DNA from: CAYJFX01 sp964370315
Lineage (GTDB): Bacteria; Spirochaetota; Spirochaetia; Treponematales; Treponemataceae
Direction: 5' to 3'
DNA length: 31,804 bases
Assembly: GCA_964370315.1 (NCBI GenBank)
Contig: CAYJIS010000017.1
Coordinates: 1-31,804 of the forward strand
Both the position numbers and the translations under genes were made by a program. Under the pieces are notes generated by a model, which saw only the letters and a list, made by a program, of their open reading frames with translations, made no database searches and was not told the DNA's origin. Shown here piece by piece: positions 15,959-23,863 of the stretch. The number at the start of each line of letters is the position of its first letter. Positions within the stretch are counted from its first letter, which is position 1.

Positions 15959-16148
15959 GTATACCTCCAAAAAATATGTATCTACTATATAGTTTTATAC
16001 TTTTCAGTATATCATTGAATTTGAATTTGTGGTATACTAAAGCTATAAATAAATGAAAAAAATCTTGGCTTTTTACAGTAATAAAGCTTTAAAAGAGATG
16101 GATTGCTTTGCCAAGAAAACAATTAAAAAAGTATTTGAGGAGGATTAC

Positions 16149-16907
16149 GTGAATACAACTCTAAGTATGGCTAACCTTGCAAATTCAGGGTTCCTGTATT
16201 TTTTAGGCGGATGTGTTGCGGTTTTTATTACTGTATTCTCGGTTTTTTTTATGGTTAAGTCTTATAAGGCGGCCCTAGCATCTGGAATTGATAAAAAAAC
16301 AATACATACAGTTATTAAGTCTAGTTGTGTTTTTACAATTATTCCATCAATTGCCATTTTATTAGGACTTGTTACAATGGCAGGAGGATTAGGGGTGCCA
16401 CTCTCATGGATTAGACTTTCTGTAGTGGGGGCGGTACAGTACGAATTAATTGCAGCAGATGCTGCGGCAAGTTCTGCAAATATACCAGCTCTTTTGTTAG
16501 AATATTTAACTCCAGAAGTATTTGTATCTATTGCTACAGTTATGACAGTTTGCATCCTATCAGGTTTAGTGTTTAATATATTCTTCTTAAAAAAATATTT
16601 AAGTGGTATTCGCACTATGCAACAAAAAGACAATAAGTGGGGGCGGCTTGTTGTTGCTTCTATGTTTATGGGAATGATTTGTACGTTTTTGGGGACACCC
16701 ATTATAGACTGGAGATTAGATCCTAATGAAGGATGGATGTCTCTATCTGTTATGTTTGTTTCTGCCGTTGCTATGTTTGTATGTGATATACTTGTAAAAC
16801 GCTATAAAGCAAAATCTTTGGAAGGTTTTTCGCTTCCCCTTAGTATGATTATGGGAATGCTTTTTGCAATGCTTATTTCTTCTGTGCTCGGCTTAGGAGG
16901 TGTTTAA
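16149..16907 (+). CDS. DUF5058-family membrane protein
   Basis: About 252 residues from GTG 16149, which has an excellent GAGGAGGA at 16137-16144. An in-frame ATG at 16053 would add 32 hydrophilic residues but has no ribosome site, so the upstream part is more likely leader RNA. Around six membrane helices are seen. KSSCVFTIIPSIAILLGLVTMAGGLGVPLSWIRLSVVGAVQYEL fits what I recall of DUF5058, an uncharacterised family. The family is always a partner of a second membrane protein in this kind of arrangement as far as I can tell from context here: the next gene starts at the last base of the stop. Substrate unknown; a transporter is plausible. Confidence 0.75.
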   Translation: MNTTLSMANLANSGFLYFLGGCVAVFITVFSVFFMVKSYKAALASGIDKKTIHTVIKSSCVFTIIPSIAILLGLVTMAGGLGVPLSWIRLSVVGAVQYELIAADAAASSANIPALLLEYLTPEVFVSIATVMTVCILSGLVFNIFFLKKYLSGIRTMQQKDNKWGRLVVASMFMGMICTFLGTPIIDWRLDPNEGWMSLSVMFVSAVAMFVCDILVKRYKAKSLEGFSLPLSMIMGMLFAMLISSVLGLGGV

Positions 16908-17566
16908 TGAAATCGTATAATGAAAACATACATGTTGTAGGACGTATTTGGAGTATTTTATCACTCATGGTTATTTGTTCAGTACCCGTTGTGCTTTGTG
17001 GATACTTAGGGGTTTTGCCCAATGCGCAGTATGTATTGGCAGGAATATATAAGGTTGGTATAATCTACATACCCATTGGAGTTATTGAAACCCTTACATA
17101 CACCCCAATGTTAGGGCCTGGAGCTTCTTATTTGGCATTTGTAACGGGAAATCTAACAAACTTAAAAATACCCTGTGCAATAAATGCAATTGAAATTAGT
17201 GGTGTAGAGCAAGGAAGTGAGCAAGCAGACATTCTGTCTGTATTGTCAGTTGCCTCATCTGCCTTAGTGACAAATGCAATATTGATAGTAGGCGTTTTGG
17301 CACTTGTTCCACTTACTCCTGTGTTATCAGCACCAGAGTTTGCACCAGCATTTACGAATGTTGTTCCTGCATTATTTGGAGCACTTGGATATATGTTTGT
17401 TTCACAAAACCCTAAAATTGCAATTGTACCAGTTGTATTTATATTAGCATTGTTTTTAATACTACCTGCAGATCTTGCAAATAGTATTTCTGGGGGATTG
17501 ATTCCTATCAGTGTGCTTGTAACTATTTTTGGTGCGCGTGTGTTATACAAGAAAGGATGGGTTTAA
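16907..17566 (+). CDS. membrane protein paired with DUF5058 protein
   Basis: 219 residues, mostly hydrophobic, with six or seven predicted helices. Stretches such as IYIPIGVIETLTYTPMLGPG and LAFVTGNLTNLKIPCAINAIE look conserved in style (Gly, Pro, Asn in helices), as in transporters. Its ATG overlaps the stop of the DUF5058 gene by one base, so they are translated together and are probably two subunits of one membrane complex. I do not recognise a named family. A GGAGG-like site (TTAGGAGG) sits just upstream. Confidence 0.7.
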   Translation: MKSYNENIHVVGRIWSILSLMVICSVPVVLCGYLGVLPNAQYVLAGIYKVGIIYIPIGVIETLTYTPMLGPGASYLAFVTGNLTNLKIPCAINAIEISGVEQGSEQADILSVLSVASSALVTNAILIVGVLALVPLTPVLSAPEFAPAFTNVVPALFGALGYMFVSQNPKIAIVPVVFILALFLILPADLANSISGGLIPISVLVTIFGARVLYKKGWV

Positions 17567-17659
17567 GAATTACAGATAAGGGTAAAAATACAATAAACTT
17601 CATAGGTTAGTATATAGTAGAAAATAGCATAGAGTGGTGTTAGTACAAAAGGAGATAGT

Positions 17660-19630
17660 TTGAGCGAATATAATTTGGCAGCAGAAATTGCGGCATTTGT
17701 AATTGTTACAATTTTAGCAATCAACCTATTTTTTGAAAAAGAAATTGACTCTAGGCGAAATAAATTCTTTAAAGGAATTGTTATTGCCATATTTTTTCTT
17801 GTGGTGTATACATTGGTATCTTCTCTTTTAGCATATTTCCCTTACATTCTTCCTATCTGGGTGTCTGAGCTGGTTATGGTGTTGTATTTTACTGCAATAC
17901 CACTTGCACTAGTTATGGGCCTCTTGTACACACAATCTCTAAATAAAGGTAGAAATGAAAAAACAACCTTAACAGTGGGATTAGCACTATTGATGCTTCC
18001 TTATGCAGCATACCTTGTGGTTATAGTATTAAATTTTGTATTTCATAATGTTTTTACTCTGACACAAGCAGAGGGGTATAAGCCAGGTGTTCTTTCTCAA
18101 CTGCCATATCCAGTTGCGCTTTTTTACATAGTTGCAATTTTTATTGTTGCCTTTAGAAATCGCAAACAAACAAATAAAATGATTGGATTTGTAATCTGTG
18201 TAAATGTAAGTATTATGGCATGCATTTCATTTGCACAATTTTTTTATCCATATGTCCTTCTGTCTGGAATTGCAAATGTTGCAGGCGCCCTTGTTGTATA
18301 CCTTTATATACAAAATGTAACAAAGTCTACAGATATTTTAACAGGTCTGTATAATCGAGACAGATTAACCTATAACATAACAAAGAGGTTAAAGGCATAC
18401 AAAAAACGAAATCCAATAATGGCGAGTAATAAATCATATACCTTTTCATTAGTTGTGTTTAGTTTGCGAAATATAAAAGGAATAAATGAACGCTTTGGGC
18501 TAGAAGGTGGAGATGAGGTATTTGAATCTTTTGCTAAGTATCTGCGTGCAGTAGCCGCGCCTTGCCTTGCGTACCGATATAGTGGAGATGAGTTTGCTGT
18601 GCTTTTAGATTCACAGATTGCAGATAAAAATACACTGATACAAAATGCGGCATCGTTTTTTAATGAACCATGCTTAATTGGGCGAAAAAAAACACCTGTG
18701 AGCGTAAATGTGGTATATGCGCGGGTAGATTTTCCTGAGTTTGGCAAAGGTGTGAAAACGTTAATTTCAGCATTAGATTATTCAATTGCAATCTTAAAAC
18801 ATGAAAAAAAACGAAATAATTATATGTACGATTTAACTATATCCGAAAAGGTTAGTAGAAGAAATAGTATAATAGATAGAATAAAATATGCCTTAGACAA
18901 TGATGGTTTTGAAATGTATTACCAGCCGATACATTCAACCGTAGATAACAGCTACAAAGAAGCCGAAGCCCTAATTAGGATGAGAACTAGTATCGGAAGT
19001 ATTTATCCAGATGAGTTTATTCCCTTGGCAGAAGAGACTGGACTTATCGTAAATATGACCTATCTTGTAATAGATAAGGTGTGTAAAGATTTACGACAAT
19101 TAATTGATGTATATGGAGAAAAAATGAAAGAGTATTCTATCTCTATCAATTTTCCCTATGCTCAATTTTTAGAACATGATTTAGTTGATAAGGTAATGGG
19201 TATATTAAACCTCCATAACATCGATCCAAAACAAATTAAAATAGAAATTACCGAACGTACACTTATAGGAGATGCTGGGCTCATAACTGGTGTAATGAGA
19301 GAGATGCAAGAAAAAGGATTTATTTTCGAAATTGATGACTTTGGGGTGGATTATTCAAACATAAGCCTTATACTACATTTACCAGTGGAAATAATTAAAA
19401 TTGACCGAAGCTTGGTTCTTTTAGCAACAAAAAAAGAAAGTAACGAAGAGTTTTTTAGGTTGTTCTTAAAAGCAATACGCCACACAGGTCGTAAAGTTGT
19501 TATCGAAGGTATAGAAACAAAAGAACAAGCAGACTTTTTTGAAGGCTGCGGAAGCGAGTATATACAGGGCTATTACTACTCTCATCCCTTATCGTTTACT
19601 GAATACCTAGATTTTCTTAAAAAAAAATAA
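17660..19630 (+). CDS. membrane GGDEF-EAL protein, likely c-di-GMP phosphodiesterase
   Basis: 656 residues starting with TTG 17660, set by AAAGGAGA at 17648-17655. Residues 1-220 hold about seven membrane helices (sensor), 225-380 a GGDEF domain and 405-650 an EAL domain. The GGDEF signature is SGDEF (308-312), but the metal-binding DxDxFKxxND region reads SLRNIKGINE (268-277), lacking the Asp, so cyclase activity is doubtful. The EAL half keeps its catalytic set: EALIRM (436-441), SINFP, EITER, IDDFG, KIDRS, VIEGIET and YIQGYYY. It probably degrades c-di-GMP, with the GGDEF part as a regulatory domain. Confidence 0.9.
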   Translation: MSEYNLAAEIAAFVIVTILAINLFFEKEIDSRRNKFFKGIVIAIFFLVVYTLVSSLLAYFPYILPIWVSELVMVLYFTAIPLALVMGLLYTQSLNKGRNEKTTLTVGLALLMLPYAAYLVVIVLNFVFHNVFTLTQAEGYKPGVLSQLPYPVALFYIVAIFIVAFRNRKQTNKMIGFVICVNVSIMACISFAQFFYPYVLLSGIANVAGALVVYLYIQNVTKSTDILTGLYNRDRLTYNITKRLKAYKKRNPIMASNKSYTFSLVVFSLRNIKGINERFGLEGGDEVFESFAKYLRAVAAPCLAYRYSGDEFAVLLDSQIADKNTLIQNAASFFNEPCLIGRKKTPVSVNVVYARVDFPEFGKGVKTLISALDYSIAILKHEKKRNNYMYDLTISEKVSRRNSIIDRIKYALDNDGFEMYYQPIHSTVDNSYKEAEALIRMRTSIGSIYPDEFIPLAEETGLIVNMTYLVIDKVCKDLRQLIDVYGEKMKEYSISINFPYAQFLEHDLVDKVMGILNLHNIDPKQIKIEITERTLIGDAGLITGVMREMQEKGFIFEIDDFGVDYSNISLILHLPVEIIKIDRSLVLLATKKESNEEFFRLFLKAIRHTGRKVVIEGIETKEQADFFEGCGSEYIQGYYYSHPLSFTEYLDFLKKK

Positions 19631-19634
19631 TATA

Positions 19635-19796
19635 GGGGCGTTCCCCCAAATGTAAGGCCTCTAATGGAAGGCGACCTTACATTTGGCGTCGGTCTACGCC
19701 TCCAATCTTTTTTAGCAGGGCTAAAAAAGGATATCCGGCTTCGCCCTAACGCAATTAAAACGGCTTTGCACTACTCATTAAAGAGATAGTGCAAAG
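19635..19796. repeat. hairpin-rich intergenic block
   Basis: Four inverted repeats follow one another between convergent genes: GGGG/CCCC (19635-19646); CCAAATGTAAGG with CCTTACATTTGG (19646-19657 and 19675-19686); CTTTTTTAGC with GCTAAAAAAG (19707-19716 and 19720-19729); CTTTGCACTA with TAGTGCAAAG (19764-19773 and 19787-19796). The block is more GC-rich than its surroundings and has segments such as TATCCGGCTTCGCCCTAACG that look like a dispersed repeat. Some hairpins may also end transcription from both sides. Confidence 0.6.
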
Positions 19797-19816
19797 TAAT
19801 AGAAGGTGCTACCTTT

Positions 19817-20701
19817 TTAGGTATGCTTTTTTGTGCTCATTTCAATTCGCTTTTCTCTAACACACTGTAAAACTGTTTTCATGCCATCATCGTCAGAGTT
19901 ACGTAGTAAGATTTTTAAGCTGTTTAAAGATTTTTCAAACTTGTCTATGTGTTCTAAAAGCTCATCTTTGTTTTCAATAAAAAGCTCGGTCCAAAGCGAT
20001 GCGTTAATCATAGCAATTCGAGTTAAGTCTTCATAGCTTCCCCCACCAAAGGCAGTAATTTGAGTGTCTTCTGCACTATCAACAAGAGCAGAAGCGATAA
20101 CATGGCAAAGCTGGGATGTAAAGGCAATTTTATGGTCATGACTGTGGGCATCCGTTTCTATGACATTTTTAAAACCCATGGCAAGGCTAAGGTTTTTTAA
20201 GAATTCAATATTCTTATGTTTTGACTTTTTTGTTGGAACAATAATATAGTTTCTACCTTTAAAAATATCTGCTGAAGAATGTTCATAACCCTCTTTTTCA
20301 CTTCCTGCCATTGGGTGTGCAGGAATAAAATCAACATCGTCTCTGGTAAAATCTTTTAAGCCATCTACAAGAGCTGTTTTTGTTCCTGCAATGTCTGTAA
20401 CTATTGAGCCTACCTTAAAACTTGCTTGGTGTGAGATTAAAAAATCGAGAGCAAGTTTTGGATACAGACAAATAAAAACTACATCGCACAGTGTAAGCAT
20501 TGTATCTACGTTTTCAAGTGAAAATGTTTCATCAATAACGCCGTCAGCTTTGGACCTTTGTAGAGTTACATCGTCTTTATCGCATGCAAGAAGTTTAATG
20601 CCTCCATCTATAAAGGGACTTGCCGCAATTGAGCATTGTTTTATTGCCTTTGCATATGAGCCACCCATTAGCCCAAGTCCTATAAATCCAAAGGTTTTCA
20701 T
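19817..20701 (-). CDS. tyrA: prephenate dehydrogenase
   Basis: 294 residues. An N-terminal Rossmann fold begins FGFIGLGLMGGSYAKAI (NAD-binding Gly loop at 8-13). HPMAGSEKEGYEHS near residue 125 carries the substrate-site His and Ser, and TSQLCHVIASAL near 195 gives another conserved His. It oxidatively decarboxylates prephenate to 4-hydroxyphenylpyruvate, the tyrosine precursor. There is no fused chorismate mutase domain. The ATG overlaps the DAHP synthase stop by 4 nt, so the two are coupled and share the attenuated leader upstream. Confidence 0.93.
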   Translation of the reverse strand: MKTFGFIGLGLMGGSYAKAIKQCSIAASPFIDGGIKLLACDKDDVTLQRSKADGVIDETFSLENVDTMLTLCDVVFICLYPKLALDFLISHQASFKVGSIVTDIAGTKTALVDGLKDFTRDDVDFIPAHPMAGSEKEGYEHSSADIFKGRNYIIVPTKKSKHKNIEFLKNLSLAMGFKNVIETDAHSHDHKIAFTSQLCHVIASALVDSAEDTQITAFGGGSYEDLTRIAMINASLWTELFIENKDELLEHIDKFEKSLNSLKILLRNSDDDGMKTVLQCVREKRIEMSTKKHT

Positions 20702-21726
20702 AGGGTTTTTCCTTCAACTTCGGCAAGGGCTTTAATTTTTTTCATGGTTGCATCAAACTCTAGAGGAGTAAGTGATTGCTCACCATCACTCAAGGCACAC
20801 TCTGGGTTGTTATGCACTTCTATCATAAGGCCATCTGCCCCTACTGCTACTGCTGCCTTTGCTAAGGGTTCTACCATCCATGCCATACCGCAAGCATGAC
20901 TTGGATCAATAATAACTGGTAAATGGCTTTCCTTTTTTAAGAAAGGAACAGCACTTACATCGAGACAGTTGCGTGTGTAGTTATCAAAGGTTCTGATTCC
21001 TCTTTCGCAAAGTATTACATCGTTGTTTCCTGATGCCATTATGTATTCTGCAGACATTAAAAACTCTTTGATAGTGGCACTTAAACCACGCTTTAAAAGA
21101 ATAGGCTTTTTGCATGTTCCAAGTTCTTTTAATAAATCAAAATTTTGCATGTTTCTTGCTCCAATTTGAATAATATCAACATTGTCAAACTCTTCAAGTT
21201 GCTTTATTGCCATGAGTTCTGTTACAATTGGAAGCCCTGTTTCTTTTTTTACTGCTTCCATAAGTCTCATACCATTGCCACCCATTCCTTGAAAAGCATA
21301 CGGAGATGTTCGGGGCTTAAACACACCACCTCTTAAAAATTGAGCGCCACTCATCTTTATGGCCTTGCCTATTTCCATAAGTTGTTCTTCGCTTTCTACA
21401 GAACAAGGCCCTGCCATAACGGCGAGTCTGTTTGAGCCTATTGTAAAGTCTGTGCCCTTTGTTTTATCGCCTACGATAATATGTGTGTCATTGGGGTGAA
21501 ACTTTCTGTTTGCCTTTTTGTACGGTTCTTGAACGCGCATAACCTTTCTCACAAGGTGGTGCACTTCTAAGCTTTTTTCATTAATAGAAACAGTATCCCC
21601 AACCAATCCAACAATGGTGGTGTTTTCACCTCTAGAAAGGTGTGTATCTAAGCCCTTTCCATGAAGGAGTGTTAAAAACTCTTGAAGTTCTTTTTCTTCT
21701 ACATCCGGTTTTAATACAATAATCAT
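20698..21726 (-). CDS. aroF: DAHP synthase, type I-beta with regulatory domain
   Basis: 342 residues. Residues 1-~70 form the ferredoxin-like regulatory domain that mediates Tyr/Phe feedback in the Thermotoga-type enzyme. The barrel follows: MAGPCSVES, FKPRTSPYAFQGMG, IGARNMQN, KRGLSATIKEFLMSAEYI, ERGIRTFDNYTRNCLD, IIDPSHACG and MIEVHNNPECALSDGEQSL. It condenses phosphoenolpyruvate and erythrose 4-phosphate, the first step of aromatic biosynthesis. GGAG lies just ahead of the ATG. It is first of two genes with tyrA, behind a leader with a Tyr-rich peptide and terminator. The symbol is a family-level label. Confidence 0.93.
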   Translation of the reverse strand: MIIVLKPDVEEKELQEFLTLLHGKGLDTHLSRGENTTIVGLVGDTVSINEKSLEVHHLVRKVMRVQEPYKKANRKFHPNDTHIIVGDKTKGTDFTIGSNRLAVMAGPCSVESEEQLMEIGKAIKMSGAQFLRGGVFKPRTSPYAFQGMGGNGMRLMEAVKKETGLPIVTELMAIKQLEEFDNVDIIQIGARNMQNFDLLKELGTCKKPILLKRGLSATIKEFLMSAEYIMASGNNDVILCERGIRTFDNYTRNCLDVSAVPFLKKESHLPVIIDPSHACGMAWMVEPLAKAAVAVGADGLMIEVHNNPECALSDGEQSLTPLEFDATMKKIKALAEVEGKTL

Positions 21727-21752
21727 TTATTTATCTCCTAAATTTTATTTGC

Positions 21753-21783
21753 ATAAAAAAAAGGCTCCTTTAAAGGAGCCTTT
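21753..21783 (-). terminator. attenuator terminator of the aroF-tyrA leader
   Basis: On the minus strand a perfect palindrome (21760-21783; arms AAAGGCTCCTTT and AAAGGAGCCTTT) forms a stem of about 10 bp with a TTAA loop, followed by a run of eight U (21752-21759 region). It lies between the Tyr-rich leader peptide and the DAHP synthase ribosome site, so it must be read through for expression. Confidence 0.9.
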
Positions 21784-21814
21784 GTCTATCAATAGTATTA
21801 TACTACTATTCTCT

Positions 21815-21877
21815 TTACAGATATGCTCCTGTACGGGTTTGAGAAAAGTAGTAATAATAAAAGTAGTTCTTGTTCAT
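21815..21877 (-). CDS. Tyr/Phe-rich leader peptide of the aromatic operon
   Basis: A 20-codon ORF ending in TAA that contains YFYYYYF at residues 5-11 and one more Tyr at 19: six Tyr and two Phe in 20. It lies between the operon promoter and an intrinsic terminator, as in the trp, phe and his leader peptides of other bacteria. AGGAGC at its codons 16-18 (21825-21830) is complementary to GCTCCT of the terminator's first arm (21774-21779), giving an antiterminator. Its Tyr codons (21841-21853) pair 12 of 13 bases with 21801-21813 after the stop. The -10 box ends 6 nt before the ATG and no ribosome site is present, so translation may be leaderless. Confidence 0.82.
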   Translation of the reverse strand: MNKNYFYYYYFSQTRTGAYL

Positions 21878-21883
21878 AATTCA

Positions 21884-21912
21884 AGTATATACTATCAATA
21901 GAAACAAGTCAA
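21884..21912 (-). promoter_or_regulatory. promoter of the leader-aroF-tyrA unit
   Basis: On the minus strand TTGACT (21907-21912) and TATACT (21884-21889) are 17 nt apart. Transcription would begin at about the leader ATG (21877). The -35 box is only 7 nt from that of the divergent promoter at 21920. Confidence 0.8.
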
Positions 21913-21919
21913 TGCTTGC

Positions 21920-21948
21920 TTGACTATTTTTTGTATTTTTTCTATAAT
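21920..21948 (+). promoter_or_regulatory. promoter of the outer-membrane-like protein gene
   Basis: TTGACT (21920-21925) and perfect TATAAT (21943-21948) are 17 nt apart. The start near 21955 leaves a leader of about 130 nt; within it TGGATGA (21964-21970) can pair with TCATCCA (21995-22001). I see no known riboswitch. Confidence 0.8.
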
Positions 21949-22083
21949 GTGGCAAAATTAGGGTGGATGATTGAATGGCATTTAGGCTAGAGTTTCATCC
22001 ATATACCTACTTGCTTTGCTTGTGCACTAGCATATATGAGTCATTACTTTTGAAAGCCCTGATAGATTTTTTTTGGAGTGTGT

Positions 22084-22794
22084 ATGAAAAAAAAGTGGTC
22101 AGTATTATTGATTCTGGTTATTGTTGGATGTATGTCTTTGCATGCAAATGATGGTGATGAAAAAACATCAGCCGTTTATATTTCTCCCGCAGCTATAATT
22201 GAGAATAATTATGAACAAGATGTGCTTACGGTTCTTCCTGGGGCAAATTTAGTGTTTGAGAGTTTTGGAAAAAGAGATAGTTCTTTAGTATCAATAGGAT
22301 ACTTTCATGGTTCTGAAAATTTTATTCAGTCATTAAGATTAGCTGAGGCTCTAAATTTGCCAAATGCAACAAAACCTGCAAAAGGTACTTCTTTTATTAT
22401 TCCTCTTACTTATACGTATCCATTAACCCCAGTGCGAGCAAAAAATTGGCGTGTACAAATTAATCCTTCTTTTCAAGCAAGTTTTGTATATGCGAATGCA
22501 AGTTATTCAGAACCGTCTGTGCGCCCTGAGACTATGGAAGCTAAACTTATGAAGTTTGGGGCTAATTTCCTTTTAGGCTTAGGAATGTATCATAAGCTAG
22601 GTGAAACGGTTAATCTTCGTTATGGAGTTGACGTTGGGGTGCCAATTATGGGGTTTCAAATGGTTGATCTAATTTATGGGCCCGGCTCTTACGATTCTGA
22701 GCCTGAACTAAGTTTTGATCATTCAGGGATTACAAGCTTTTTTTCTGGGGCAGTTAGTGTTGTGCCATATGTAGCAATAGGATTTTCGTATTAA
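22084..22794 (+). CDS. secreted outer-membrane beta-barrel-like protein
   Basis: About 236 residues from ATG 22084 (TTTGGAG at 22072-22078; an in-frame GTG at 22078 lies in that site). A signal peptide (MKKKWSVLLILVIVGCMSLHAND) precedes a body of alternating strands with many Tyr, Gly and Pro, ending VPYVAIGFSY, an aromatic end typical of barrels. The Cys in VIVGC could suggest a lipoprotein, but cleavage near LHA-ND looks better. Function unknown. It is followed 31 nt later by a lipoprotein gene and probably co-transcribed with it. Confidence 0.72.
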   Translation: MKKKWSVLLILVIVGCMSLHANDGDEKTSAVYISPAAIIENNYEQDVLTVLPGANLVFESFGKRDSSLVSIGYFHGSENFIQSLRLAEALNLPNATKPAKGTSFIIPLTYTYPLTPVRAKNWRVQINPSFQASFVYANASYSEPSVRPETMEAKLMKFGANFLLGLGMYHKLGETVNLRYGVDVGVPIMGFQMVDLIYGPGSYDSEPELSFDHSGITSFFSGAVSVVPYVAIGFSY

Positions 22795-22825
22795 ACGATT
22801 TATCAGATTATAGTAAGGAAATTAA

Positions 22826-23323
22826 ATGAATAAAAAAATATTATTAGTAGTAAGTATTAGCGTTTTGTTATTTGGATGTGCAAGTGGCCCTAAACCAAAT
22901 GAAGAAGATTTAAAATTTGAATCAGTTATTGATTTTCAAGGTAAAAGTTCTGCAGCTTTATATGACTATATTAATGCTTGGGCAGTAGAAGCCTTTGTAG
23001 ATTCAAAAGAAGCTATAGATTTTTCAAGTGCAGAAACGGGCACTGTAAGAGGGAAGGCTGTTTTTGAAATTGAATTAGAAGGTGTGTATGTTGGTTTTAA
23101 TCCACCTCTCTATGCATATTGTGTTTTTTCTTTTGAAGCAAGAGCAGGGCGAGTACGGTTTAGTTTTGATTTAAATGAAGTAAGTATGGAAAATGCCTAC
23201 GGTTTTGAACAATTTAGAGAGGTTACTCAAAAAGATATTGATTCGTTTGATTACGATGCAGCATGTCAAAAAATTGTAGACGATTTTGTTGCTTTTGTTG
23301 AAGAACATAGTTCAGATTGGTAG
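22826..23323 (+). CDS. DUF4468-like lipoprotein
   Basis: 165 residues. The lipobox LLFGC puts the lipidated Cys at about residue 19. The segment DFQGKSSAALYDYINAWAVEAFVDSKEAIDFSSAETGTVRGKAVFE fits the pattern of DUF4468 (TBP-like fold), a family of surface or periplasmic proteins without known function. AAGGAA precedes the ATG. Its stop codon begins a short inverted repeat, TAGAATA/TATTCTA, and a terminator follows at 23365. Confidence 0.75.
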   Translation: MNKKILLVVSISVLLFGCASGPKPNEEDLKFESVIDFQGKSSAALYDYINAWAVEAFVDSKEAIDFSSAETGTVRGKAVFEIELEGVYVGFNPPLYAYCVFSFEARAGRVRFSFDLNEVSMENAYGFEQFREVTQKDIDSFDYDAACQKIVDDFVAFVEEHSSDW

Positions 23324-23340
23324 AATATATACTATTCTAA

Positions 23341-23393
23341 TTGAAACGAAATTGTTTCAATAATAAACTCCTCGTTGGCGGGGAGTTTTTTTT
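23341..23393 (+). terminator. double hairpin terminator
   Basis: TTGAAAC/GTTTCAA (23341-23347, 23354-23360) is followed by a stem of AAACTCCTC with GGGGAGTTT type pairing (23365-23373, 23380-23388) and a run of eight T. The second hairpin is the terminator of the preceding lipoprotein gene. Confidence 0.85.
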
Positions 23394-23454
23394 GTACTTT
23401 CTTAAAAAAGAGGTATATTTTTTTTTGTAGGGACAATATATGACCCTGCAGGTG

Positions 23455-23570
23455 TGATACGCTAAAAACATCATCGTGATGTTTTTAGCTATCGAGTATT
23501 GTGCTACCGATGAAGTACTGATTAACACAATACATCGTGTATCAGTAAAGTGAAGTGCCGTCCATGGCAC
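23455..23570 (+). ncRNA. structured RNA element candidate
   Basis: Read as RNA, an outer stem TGATAC/GTATCA (23455-23460, 23539-23544) encloses a perfect 13-bp hairpin (23461-23473, 23477-23489; 3-nt loop) stacked directly on it, and a third stem GTATTGTG/CACAATAC (23496-23503, 23526-23533). This makes a three-way junction. A further hairpin GTGCC/GGCAC (23555-23559, 23566-23570) lies just before the ribosome site of the small gene at 23591. It matches no riboswitch I know. It may be a cis-regulatory leader, a small RNA, or a DNA repeat. Confidence 0.45.
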
Positions 23571-23590
23571 AACTTACAAAGGAGTGAAAA

Positions 23591-23863
23591 ATGTTAGGTT
23601 ATTTATTTGCGTGGGCAATTGGTAGAAGTGTAGTTGGGGCCTTAGAAGATATTGGGCACAATCAGCGAAAACAAATGCAAATGCAACTTCGCGAGCAAAA
23701 AACACGATTGGAAGAGCGAGAAAATGTGTATATACAACAGAATATTACAAATAATGTACAGGTGAATCATAACTATATGGGTATGACAAAAGAAGAATTT
23801 GAAAAGGAAATGCAGGCGTATGAAGAGTTTGTGCTTGCGCCAAGAAAGGTAGGGAAGAGGTGA
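23591..23863 (+). CDS. small coiled-coil protein of unknown function
   Basis: 90 residues with a strong AAAGGAG site 8 nt ahead. A short hydrophobic start (LGYLFAWAIGRSVVGALEDIG) is followed by a Gln/Arg/Glu-rich helical stretch (QRKQMQMQLREQKTRLEERE), a likely coiled coil, then a short Asn-rich link and a second charged helix. I recognise no family. The coding bias and ribosome site support a real gene. It sits alone after the structured element. Confidence 0.65.
   Translation: MLGYLFAWAIGRSVVGALEDIGHNQRKQMQMQLREQKTRLEERENVYIQQNITNNVQVNHNYMGMTKEEFEKEMQAYEEFVLAPRKVGKR

Noticed and set aside
17567..17659. Possible c-di-GMP riboswitch before the GGDEF-EAL gene
   Set aside because: No conserved GEMM core or paired helices found; the gap is under 100 nt and AT-rich.
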